Shown here one piece after another: positions 16,525 to 24,375 of a stretch of DNA of 64,000 nt. Numbering within the stretch: position 1 is the first letter of the stretch; each line of letters opens with the position of its first letter. The DNA comes from Bradyrhizobium sp. CCBAU 53338 (GTDB lineage Bacteria > Pseudomonadota > Alphaproteobacteria > Rhizobiales > Xanthobacteraceae). Both the position numbers and the translations under genes were made by a program. Below the pieces are notes generated by a model. The model saw only the letters and a list, made by a program, of their open reading frames with translations, was not told the DNA's origin and made no database searches. Where the stretch lies: NCBI RefSeq assembly GCF_015291665.1, contig NZ_CP030048.1, positions 5,456,001 to 5,520,000 on the forward strand. Reading direction: 5' to 3'.

Positions 16525-18720
16525 TCACTGCGACTGCTGCGCAATCGGCCGGCTCACGATCGCCGCAGCATCGAGCGGCTCGCAGGTGATCGTGCGTCGC
16601 AGCTTCGGCGGACCATTCCAACCCGCAATGTCGTTCACGGGCGCGAACGTGTCCCCTTGCGGGGAGAGAATGATCGGCTCCGATTTCAGGCAGCCATCGG
16701 GAAACGCGATGCCGTATCCGGTGCCTTTCGAGAAGTGCCCGACCAGCATCTGCGAGGCCTGCATCCGCGCCGCCGGCGAGGCCCGCATCGAACGTTCAGG
16801 ATCGAACGCGCGATAGCATGGCCAGTCGGTATGACCGGTTGCGAACTCATAGGCGATCCTGCAAGCCGCACCGGCCGATTTCACGAACGGCGCATCCGAA
16901 GGCGCCGTCGCGTCGCGTTCGAACACCAGCGTCTGCAACGTCAGCGCGTCCGCCGTTGAGTTGGGATCGATAGGCTTGCCCGGCTCGGTCGCGATTTCGC
17001 CGCGGGAGAACACCAGCTTGGTCCTGGGCTGGGCGTCCCTGGTCTCCAGCACCATCATGGGTCGCGCGGCCCAGGAGCGATCCAGTTCCACGTCGGCGCC
17101 GCCCATCAACAGCCTGACATTGCCGACGGGGGGATTGTCCTTGGCGAAGTCGATCTGCCGAAGGCGTACGGTCTGCTTCGATGCCTCCAGGCTCAGGAAG
17201 CGCAAATCATCGACCTTGCGCGTGATCGGCATCATCGGATCGAAGCGATCGTCGATATTGAACCGGACGATCTTCTTCAGCTTCGCCGAGGCAGGCCCCT
17301 TGGGCGTGGTCGGCGGCGCGACGTCGATCACGAGCAGCGACCCACCCGGCGAATAGGTATCGCCGAAGGCACGCTGCCAGAGCGCCGTCAGCGGCGAGTC
17401 CGTGCGCTGGTCGACGTCGCGTGCGAAGAATATCTGCTGCCCGGGACGAACAACCGGAAAGCTCTGGAATGCGCCGAGCGCTGCGCCCTTGCCGACGGCG
17501 TCTCCGGTGAAGTTGATGCATCTGGACCGGTCGTCATTGCCGGATTGTTCGACCGGCCTCGATGCCGAGCGCGAGCAGAAGCTGAGATCGTTGTTGATCG
17601 TCTTCTGCGGGCTGATGGCCGTCGCATAGACGGGGTCCGGCGCGCCTGGAATTTCCATCGGAAGCGGCGACGTCGCGAACATGTCGACCTCCACCATGCT
17701 CAACGACGAGCCGGCATCCTTCGAGCACAGATCGCGCCTCGGCAGCGTATTGGTGAGAAGCCGCGCGGCATCGGCGCCAACGATGCAGGACATGGTGTCC
17801 TGCGGATTGTTGCGGCTCATCCATATCAGATGATCATGGCCCTTGCTGTCGACCAGCAGATGCGGCGCGGCATGATGGCGGCGTGGCGGCAGCCAGATCG
17901 GCACGGTCTCCGACAGCATCGGCTCGCGCTTGAGCAGCGCCTCAGGCAGCGTCGTCAGGCCGACCGAACGCAATTCAGCGTCGACCTCGTTCGGATCCCG
18001 CGTGTAGGCGAACACGGGCAGATTTGCGCAGGTCATGCAGGTGACGGCAATGTCGGATCGAATGTCCTCGAAGGACAGGATGACCTGGTCAGGGTCGTTG
18101 CGATATTTCTCGGGAGCGACGGCCTTGAACGGATGGTCCACGACGCGGCTGGCCTGAAAACCGTTCGAGCGGAAGGGATCGGATTCGAACTCGAAATAGG
18201 TCGATCGATCCCAGCCGCGAAAGGCGTTGTAGCCGCCCATGCTGACACCGGCCAGGACCATCTTCGAATCGGTCTGGCACCGCGCCGCGCTGCCGGTCCC
18301 GCTGCCGTTGCGGATATAGGTGCAGAGCCGGAACGCCGCGTTTTGCAGGATGCGATCACAATCGTTCTGATTGTAGCCATAGGTGGCGAGGCCGTGGCGG
18401 TAGCAGAGGTCGTGAAAGACGCAGGCCTGCCGGAACCGCTGCAAGACGAGATGACGCTTGCCCGCGGCATCCTTGCTGCCGTCGAAGAAGATGTTGGTCA
18501 CGGCCGGAAGGCTGCAGTTCAGTCCCTCGCCACTGCCGCCGATCGTACTGACGATATCCGGTCCCGACTCAAAAGAGGTCACGGTGGCCGGCATCTCGCC
18601 ATCGGTGATGTCGTCGACATTCTTGTAGAGTGAGTCGGCGACGAACGCGGGCAGGTAGTTGAAGATCAGAACAATCGCGACCAAAGCCGCGGCCGACCAG
18701 CCGATCACCTTCCTCGACAT
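16525..18720 (-). CDS. Membrane-anchored protein with PLA2-like and GxSxG hydrolase motifs, unrecognised family
   Basis: A 731-residue protein with a single N-terminal membrane segment (about residues 5-25) and a long extracytoplasmic part rich in Cys. Residues 100-122 read like the phospholipase A2 active site: C100, H103-D104, C107-Y108, then C121-D122 (CxxHDxCY...CD). Forty residues later GVSMGG puts Ser160 in a classical alpha/beta-hydrolase elbow, with a possible partner His at GHDHL (294-296). I do not know a family combining both. A lipid- or ester-hydrolysing envelope enzyme is plausible, but this is inference. The start at 18720 is chosen because it begins the membrane anchor and follows GGGGTG; the frame extends 46 codons further. 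Confidence 0.75.
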   Translation of the reverse strand: MSRKVIGWSAAALVAIVLIFNYLPAFVADSLYKNVDDITDGEMPATVTSFESGPDIVSTIGGSGEGLNCSLPAVTNIFFDGSKDAAGKRHLVLQRFRQACVFHDLCYRHGLATYGYNQNDCDRILQNAAFRLCTYIRNGSGTGSAARCQTDSKMVLAGVSMGGYNAFRGWDRSTYFEFESDPFRSNGFQASRVVDHPFKAVAPEKYRNDPDQVILSFEDIRSDIAVTCMTCANLPVFAYTRDPNEVDAELRSVGLTTLPEALLKREPMLSETVPIWLPPRRHHAAPHLLVDSKGHDHLIWMSRNNPQDTMSCIVGADAARLLTNTLPRRDLCSKDAGSSLSMVEVDMFATSPLPMEIPGAPDPVYATAISPQKTINNDLSFCSRSASRPVEQSGNDDRSRCINFTGDAVGKGAALGAFQSFPVVRPGQQIFFARDVDQRTDSPLTALWQRAFGDTYSPGGSLLVIDVAPPTTPKGPASAKLKKIVRFNIDDRFDPMMPITRKVDDLRFLSLEASKQTVRLRQIDFAKDNPPVGNVRLLMGGADVELDRSWAARPMMVLETRDAQPRTKLVFSRGEIATEPGKPIDPNSTADALTLQTLVFERDATAPSDAPFVKSAGAACRIAYEFATGHTDWPCYRAFDPERSMRASPAARMQASQMLVGHFSKGTGYGIAFPDGCLKSEPIILSPQGDTFAPVNDIAGWNGPPKLRRTITCEPLDAAAIVSRPIAQQSQ

Positions 18721-18899
18721 GCCACACCCCGCAAAAGCTGTTCGTCTTGCAATGACGACCTTGACCGCCGACAGGCTCTGAAATTCGTCGGAACGCCGCA
18801 ATCGATGGCATCCGGTGTTGTCCTGGCGACGATCGCCCCCAGGTTGTCGCCATGTCAAGCGAAGGGCTCACAATCGCGGCCCTGAATTTCCGGTGGAAA

Positions 18900-20519
18900 T
18901 CAGTTCAGATTTCGCGCTGCGGCCGCGCCGGCGGCAACCATCGGAGCCGGCATCTGCCCATCCAGCGCGGCGAGGCGCGCGTCGATGGCATCGATGACCT
19001 TGCGCGAGAACGGCCCGAGATGAGCGTAGGCAGCGATCATCTGCACGGCGATGCGTGCAGATGACGTGTCGCGCTTGGCGCAATTCATGAAGGTCTGCCA
19101 CAGCGGTCCGCGCGCGTCGGGGATCGCGGTGACCACGCGATGAACAGTTTCCATCGCCCCGACCCGCGCGCGAATATCGCCCTCGGCAAGCTCGTGGCGC
19201 TGCCTCGAACGGTCGAGCAGCGCCATCAACTTGTCGACACGGCCGGCATAGGCGGCCGGGCTATAGACCCGCTCGAGCACCGTCCTGTAGTCCATCAGGA
19301 TGTCGCGCAACGGTCGCACCGGGTCGAAATTGATGCCACCGGTGCACTGGTCACCACCCGTCGTCGATGCCAGGTCGTGGTCCGCGTGCAACCGTCCCTC
19401 CTTTGCAAGGCGCCGCGTCAGCTGCGTGTTCGGCAACGCGTAGAGCAGGCCGACCATTGCGACCGGAATGGCCGCCTCCTCGATGAAACCGATCATGGCC
19501 TCCGCCATCGAGACCTTCTCGTTGTCGAAGCCGACGATGAAGCCGGCGGTGACGAGCATGCCGGCGGCGTAGATCTTGTGGATGCTCTCGGCGATGTTAC
19601 GCCTCGTGTTCTGCTTCTTCCGCATCGCGACCAGCGTTGCGGGGTCCGGACTCTCGATGCCGACGAAGATGCCGAAGAAATTCGCCGCGCCCATCAGCTC
19701 GAGCAATTCGGGGTCGTCGGCCAGGTTGACCGAGGCTTCGGTCGACAGTTCGAAAGGATAGCCGTGGGCGCGCTGCCATTCCGCGAGCCGTGGGAGGAAC
19801 TGGCGCAACGACTTCTTGTTGCCGATGAAATTGTCATCGACGAAGTCAAGATGGCCGCGATAGCCCATCTGATAGAGCCGCTCGAGCTCGACGAACATCT
19901 GCTCGACCGTCTTGGTCCGCGGCACGCGGCCGTAGAGCTCGATGATGTCGCAGAACTCGCAAGTAAAGGGACAGCCGCGCGAATACTGCACACCGAGATA
20001 GAGATAGTCCTCGAACCTCAGCAGGTCGAAGCGCGGCACCGGCGTCCTGGTGACGTCGGCCTGGAATTTCGGCGCGGTGAAGACGCCGGAACGTTTCCCA
20101 CTGTCCCAGGCGGCGATGAACTCGTCGATGACGCCCTCGGCCTCGCCGAGCACCTGGAAATCCGCGCTGGCGTAGATGTGCGGACTCGACGTCGGATCGG
20201 GACCGCCGACCACCACCGGCCTTCCCGCGGCGCGGCACTTGTCGATCAGCCGCAGTGTGTCGGCCTGTTGCGGCAGCATGCCGCCGGTAAAGATGACGTC
20301 GGCCCAGGCGAGATCGTCGTCGCCGAAGGGTTGCGTGTTGCAGTCGATGAGCTTGACGGTCCAGGTCTCCGGCAACATCGCCGCGACCGTGATGAGACCC
20401 AACGGCGCGGCGGGACGCCGCACACCCATCAGCTTGCAGGACTCGCCGAAACTCCAGAAGGACTCCGCCGTGAACAACGGATAGAGCATCAGTACGTTGC
20501 AGGGGCGCAGCACCTTCAT
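18900..20519 (-). CDS. B12-binding-domain radical SAM protein (DUF4070 type)
   Basis: A 539-residue protein with an N-terminal cobalamin-binding Rossmann-like region (about 1-150, with GGMLPQQAD and VVVGGPDPTSS) and a radical SAM core with the cluster motif C183-x3-C187-x2-C190 (RGCPFTCEFCDI). The C-terminal part resembles the domain named DUF4070. Class B radical SAM enzymes often methylate unactivated carbons or rearrange carbon skeletons; members act on hopanoids, antibiotics and lipids. The DxHxxG cobalamin-ligating His motif is not evident. AGGGAG precedes the ATG. It lies 179 bp upstream of the hydrolase-like gene on the same strand. Substrate unknown. Confidence 0.85.
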   Translation of the reverse strand: MKVLRPCNVLMLYPLFTAESFWSFGESCKLMGVRRPAAPLGLITVAAMLPETWTVKLIDCNTQPFGDDDLAWADVIFTGGMLPQQADTLRLIDKCRAAGRPVVVGGPDPTSSPHIYASADFQVLGEAEGVIDEFIAAWDSGKRSGVFTAPKFQADVTRTPVPRFDLLRFEDYLYLGVQYSRGCPFTCEFCDIIELYGRVPRTKTVEQMFVELERLYQMGYRGHLDFVDDNFIGNKKSLRQFLPRLAEWQRAHGYPFELSTEASVNLADDPELLELMGAANFFGIFVGIESPDPATLVAMRKKQNTRRNIAESIHKIYAAGMLVTAGFIVGFDNEKVSMAEAMIGFIEEAAIPVAMVGLLYALPNTQLTRRLAKEGRLHADHDLASTTGGDQCTGGINFDPVRPLRDILMDYRTVLERVYSPAAYAGRVDKLMALLDRSRQRHELAEGDIRARVGAMETVHRVVTAIPDARGPLWQTFMNCAKRDTSSARIAVQMIAAYAHLGPFSRKVIDAIDARLAALDGQMPAPMVAAGAAAARNLN

Positions 20520-20541
20520 GGAACTCCCTAGGAACTCTCGA

Positions 20542-20568
20542 ATGCTTTGACTCAGTGTAGCAAAGCAT
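20542..20568. promoter_or_regulatory. Inverted repeat upstream of the radical SAM gene
   Basis: ATGCTTTG (20542-20549) and CAAAGCAT (20561-20568) are perfect 8-bp complements separated by 11 bases, 22-49 bp before the radical SAM start codon. The geometry fits a dimeric repressor site at the promoter, or a 5' leader hairpin. Between here and 20836 I see no gene. Confidence 0.45.
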
Positions 20569-20836
20569 CACGGTCTTGCACCCCGGCAAAAGGGACAAGC
20601 TGTCACTCACACGTCACGCCTCCACGTCGCCTCAGACCATGCCATTGACGTTCGGAGAGATGGCGCGATCCAGGCACCGCCGTGGCCTTCTCGGAGCGCG
20701 CACGACACCGTCCGCTCCACGATCTTCCCGCAGCGGCGATAGCTGCCCCTCACGCTCTCGATGTGAACCGTTCCATTTTGCCGGACACATTGCGTTCCTG
20801 AGTCCATCGGTGGATATGCCGATCAGGAGACTTGCG

Positions 20837-21150
20837 ATGGCAAGCCCAACAATCAACGGAAAAACCCCACGCTCGACGTCGAGCCAGACACACCACTGCT
20901 TTGGGCAATCCACGAAAATGTCGGCCTGGCCGGCACGAAATTTGGCTGCGGCATTGCACAATGCGACGCCTGCACCGTTCACATGGATGGTGTCGCCACG
21001 CGCTCCTGCGGGATCGCCGAAGCCAAGGGCGAGAAAATCATCACGATCGAGGGGCTGGCCTCCGGTGGACTCGGGTTGGTCGCGCTCGATCTCCATCTGA
21101 TGTCGCGGGCCCGTGGAATGCCGATGGAAACGCCGGCGGTGCGACCGTAA
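20837..21150 (+). pseudogene. Frameshifted remnant of a (2Fe-2S) oxidoreductase small subunit (IorA/CoxS-like)
   Basis: After AGGAGA and an ATG at 20837 the frame reads [10 protein letters not shown], then loses one base near 20866-20871. It continues in another frame as [38 protein letters not shown] and [11 protein letters not shown] up to a stop at 21148-21150. This matches the plant-ferredoxin-like domain of isoquinoline 1-oxidoreductase/xanthine dehydrogenase small subunits, including the cluster cysteines, although CGAC has become CDAC. The second, all-helical 2Fe-2S domain (about 70 residues) is missing and the tail is degenerate. No large subunit is nearby. It is best read as a decayed gene. 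Confidence 0.75.
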
Positions 21151-21228
21151 CGCGCAAATTAGGACTAGGCAGGCGTGGAACGGTCGCTAGTATCCCCCCA
21201 AAGATTTGAATCACAGGGAGGAACCAAA

Positions 21229-22554
21229 GTGGCTGACTATAAAATCTCGCGCCGCACGCTTTTGACGGGGACCGCAGCGGCTGGCGCACTCAGCCTGACG
21301 GGATTGCCGGCACGCGCCGAGGTGAATTGGAAGAAATATGCCGGCACCAAGCTCGAGGTGATCCTCGCAAAGGGCCCGCGCGGCGACAATCTGCAAAAAT
21401 ACGTCAAGGAATTCACCGACCTCACCGGTATCCAGGTCGAATCCGAGCAGATTCCCGAGCAGCAGCAGCGCCAGAAATGCGTCATCGAGCTCACCTCGGG
21501 CCGGCCAAGCTTCGACGTCGTCCATCTCAGCTATCACGTGCAGAAGCGGCAGTTCGAGAAGGCGGGCTGGCTCGCCGACCTCACGCCCTACATGAAGGAC
21601 CCGACGCTGACCGCGCCCGACCTCGTCGAGAGCGATTTTTCGGCTGCAGGTCTGCAATACTGCAAGAACGACAAGGGTCAGATGCTGTCCCTGCCGTGGT
21701 CGGTCGACTATTTCATCCTCTACTACAACAAGGAGCTGTTCCAGAAGAAGGGCGTCGCAGTGCCCAAAACGCTGGACGAGATGGTCGCAGCCGCCGAAAA
21801 GCTCACTGATGCCAAGGACGGCACCTATGGCTTCGTCGGGCGGGGACTGCGCAACGCCAACATGACGTTGTGGACGAATTTCTTCCTCGATTATGGCGGC
21901 GAATTCCTCGACGCCAAGGGCAACATCCTGACCGACGGTCCGGAGGCCGTCGCAGCGACAAAGCTCTACCAGACGCTGTTGACGAAGGTGGCCCCGCCCG
22001 GCGTCGCCGGCTTCAACTGGATGGAGTCGATGGCCTCGTTCACACAAGGCAAATCGGCGATGTGGATCGACGGCGTCGGCTGGGCACCGCCGCTGGAGGA
22101 TCCGGCCGCATCGCGCATTGTCGGCAAGGTCGGCTACACCGTCGTGCCAGCCGGACCGAAGGGACAATATTCGGCCACCTATGGCGACGGCATCGGCGTT
22201 GCTGCTGCGAGCAAGAACAAGGAAGCCGCCTACCTGCTGTGCCAGTGGATCGTTTCGAAGCAGCAAGGCGCGCGACTGCTACAGGCCGGCGGCGGCGTTC
22301 CGTTCCGTAACTCGATCCTGAACGATGCTGAGGTCCAGAAGGGCGTGAAGATGCCCAAGGAGTGGCTGCAGTCGGTGATTGATTCCGCCAAGATCAGCAA
22401 GCTCGGCCTGCCCGTGGTGATCCCGGTCGCCGAATTCCGTGATCTCGTCGGTGCGGCGCTGACCTCGACACTATCGGGCGCCGATCCCGCGACCGAGTTG
22501 AAGAAGGCGCATGAACAGTTCAGGCCAATCCTGGAGCGTAGCGAAAAGGCGTGA
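21229..22554 (+). CDS. ABC transporter extracellular solute-binding protein, sugar type
   Basis: A 441-residue family 1 solute-binding protein. The N-terminus carries a twin-arginine signal (SRRTLLTGTAAAG...LPARA), so export by Tat is likely. The mature part shows family features such as NKELFQKKG-VAVPKTLDEM and a hinge region with GKSAMWIDGVGWAPPLEDP. Binding proteins of this group capture sugars, polyols or glycerol derivatives in the periplasm. The GTG at 21229 is preferred because GGGAGGA lies seven bases upstream. Two permease genes follow with overlapping stop and start codons. Confidence 0.9.
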   Translation: MADYKISRRTLLTGTAAAGALSLTGLPARAEVNWKKYAGTKLEVILAKGPRGDNLQKYVKEFTDLTGIQVESEQIPEQQQRQKCVIELTSGRPSFDVVHLSYHVQKRQFEKAGWLADLTPYMKDPTLTAPDLVESDFSAAGLQYCKNDKGQMLSLPWSVDYFILYYNKELFQKKGVAVPKTLDEMVAAAEKLTDAKDGTYGFVGRGLRNANMTLWTNFFLDYGGEFLDAKGNILTDGPEAVAATKLYQTLLTKVAPPGVAGFNWMESMASFTQGKSAMWIDGVGWAPPLEDPAASRIVGKVGYTVVPAGPKGQYSATYGDGIGVAAASKNKEAAYLLCQWIVSKQQGARLLQAGGGVPFRNSILNDAEVQKGVKMPKEWLQSVIDSAKISKLGLPVVIPVAEFRDLVGAALTSTLSGADPATELKKAHEQFRPILERSEKA

Positions 22555-23489
22555 GTGCGTTGATGCAATCGGCTCCGGCCGCGGCGCAGTCCGACGCCGC
22601 GCCGGAGAAGGAGCTACGGCCGCCGTCCTACTGGCCGTTCGTGGTGCCGGCACTGGTCGTCGTGCTCGCGATCATCATCTTCCCCTGGGTCTTCACGATC
22701 TGGATGAGCATGAACGAGTGGAAGGTCGGTTCGCCGACCACCTTCGTCGGGCTCTCCAACTATTTGCGCCTGACCGGCGATCCTCGCTTCCTCGAGGCGA
22801 TCGGACACACGCTGGTCTACACCGTGCTGTCCGTGTTGCTGCCGCTCGTGTTCGGCACGTTCGCGGCCGTCGTGTTTCACCAGAAATTCGCCGGCCGCGG
22901 TTTTCTGCGCGGTATCTTCATCATGCCGATGATGGCGACGCCCGTCGCGATCGCGCTGGTCTGGACCATGATGTTCCACCCGCAGCTTGGCGTGTTGAAC
23001 TATCTGCTGTCGCTGGTCGGGATCCCTGCGCAGCTCTGGGTGTTTCATCCGGCCACGGTGATCCCCTCGCTGGTATTGGTCGAGACCTGGCAATGGACGC
23101 CGCTGGTCATGCTGATCGTGCTCGGCGGCCTCGCAGCCATCCCGACCGAGCCTTACGAAAGCGCGCAGATCGACGGCGCGAGCCTCTGGCAGGTGTTCCG
23201 CTTCATCACCCTCCCGCTGATCATGCCATTCCTGTTCATCGCCGGCATGATCCGCATGATCGACGCCGTGAAGAGCTTCGACGTCATCTTCGCGATCACG
23301 CAGGGCGGGCCCGGATCGGCGTCAGAGACCATTAACCTCTACCTTTATAGCGTCGCCTTCGTTTATTACGACCTCGGCTACGGCTCGGCGATCGCGGTGG
23401 TGTTTTTCCTGCTGATTGTCCTGCTTGCTGCGGTTATGCTCTACGCCCGCCAGCGCATGCTGTGGTCAGAAATCGCGAGCGACGCATGA
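22551..23489 (+). CDS. Sugar ABC transporter permease, MalF/UgpA type
   Basis: A 312-residue inner-membrane permease with about six helices and the EAA loop near residue 205 (ESAQIDGASLWQVFRFITLPLIMP) that contacts the ATPase. The GTG start overlaps the stop of the binding protein by four bases, so translation is probably coupled. A possible ATG four codons later would change little. It forms the channel together with the next gene product. No ATPase gene is found in this operon, so an MsmK-like ATPase encoded elsewhere must serve it. Confidence 0.9.
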   Translation: MSALMQSAPAAAQSDAAPEKELRPPSYWPFVVPALVVVLAIIIFPWVFTIWMSMNEWKVGSPTTFVGLSNYLRLTGDPRFLEAIGHTLVYTVLSVLLPLVFGTFAAVVFHQKFAGRGFLRGIFIMPMMATPVAIALVWTMMFHPQLGVLNYLLSLVGIPAQLWVFHPATVIPSLVLVETWQWTPLVMLIVLGGLAAIPTEPYESAQIDGASLWQVFRFITLPLIMPFLFIAGMIRMIDAVKSFDVIFAITQGGPGSASETINLYLYSVAFVYYDLGYGSAIAVVFFLLIVLLAAVMLYARQRMLWSEIASDA

Positions 23490-24310
23490 CCCCGAAGCAA
23501 ATCAGCGGCAAGATCGGCCTGTGGTTCGCGGTGCTCGTCATCGTGTCGCCGGCAATCCTGTTTTTCCTCTGGATGCTGTCGCTCTCGCTCAAATTCGAGG
23601 TCGACAACGCCGCCTACCCACCGGTCTTCATCCCAGAGCACTTCGCCTGGAAGAACTATGCCGACGTGCTCTCCTCCAACCGCTTCGTCACCTATTTCTT
23701 CAACAGCCTGATCGTGACAGGCAGCGCGACCGTGCTTGCGCTGATAGTCGGCGTCCCCGCCGGCTACGGCATCGCGCGCATGGCCGCGCACAAATCGGCC
23801 ATCGTGATCTTGATCGCCCGCATCACGCCAGGCCTCTCCTACCTGATCCCGCTGTTCCTGCTGTTCCAGTGGCTCGGCCTGCTCGGCACATTGGTGCCCC
23901 AGATCATCATTCATCTCGTGGTGACGGTGCCGATCGTGATCTGGATCATGATCGGCTATTTCGAGACGACGCCAATGGAGCTGGAGGAAGCTGCCCTGAT
24001 CGACGGCGCTGGCCGCTGGCAGGTATTCCGGCACGTCGCGCTGCCGATCGCGAAGCCCGGCATCGCGGTCGCCTTCATTCTCGCGGTGATCTTCTCCTGG
24101 AACAATTTCGTGTTCGGCATCGTGCTGGCGGGACGCGAGACCCGCACCCTGCCCGTCGCCGTCTACAACATGATCTCGTTCGACCAGTTGAGCTGGGGCC
24201 CGCTCGCTGCGGCCGCACTGATCGTGACCCTCCCGGTGCTGCTGCTCACGGTGTTCGCGCAGCGGCAGATCGTGGCCGGGCTCACGGCAGGCGCCGTCAA
24301 GGGCGGGTAG
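23486..24310 (+). CDS. Sugar ABC transporter permease, MalG/UgpE type
   Basis: A 274-residue partner permease with about six membrane segments and an EAA loop reading EEAALIDGAGRWQVFRHVALPIAKPG. Its ATG overlaps the preceding stop as ATGA, completing a three-gene translationally coupled operon of binding protein, MalF-like and MalG-like subunits. The first helix and the following periplasmic loop (KFEVDNAAYPPVFIPEHFAWKNY) are typical of the CUT1 subfamily, which imports di- and oligosaccharides and glycerol phosphodiesters. A terminator hairpin follows immediately. Confidence 0.9.
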   Translation: MTPKQISGKIGLWFAVLVIVSPAILFFLWMLSLSLKFEVDNAAYPPVFIPEHFAWKNYADVLSSNRFVTYFFNSLIVTGSATVLALIVGVPAGYGIARMAAHKSAIVILIARITPGLSYLIPLFLLFQWLGLLGTLVPQIIIHLVVTVPIVIWIMIGYFETTPMELEEAALIDGAGRWQVFRHVALPIAKPGIAVAFILAVIFSWNNFVFGIVLAGRETRTLPVAVYNMISFDQLSWGPLAAAALIVTLPVLLLTVFAQRQIVAGLTAGAVKGG

Positions 24311-24328
24311 CTGCGCCACGAATAAAAC

Positions 24329-24356
24329 GGCCGGGCGACAACGATGTCGCCCGGCC
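24329..24356. terminator. Bidirectional rho-independent-type terminator
   Basis: GGCCGGGCGAC (24329-24339) pairs perfectly with 24346-24356 around a six-base loop and is followed by ATTCTTGTT. Upstream on the same strand lies AATAAAA, giving a T-rich tail in the other direction too. It sits between converging operons. Confidence 0.8.
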
Positions 24357-24375
24357 ATTCTTGTTGCCGTCCGCC

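Noticed and set aside
18900..20519. Assignment as hopanoid C-2 methylase HpnP.
   Set aside because: HpnP is also a B12 radical SAM protein, but the N-terminus and C-terminal domain here look like the broader DUF4070 group, and no hopanoid genes are near.
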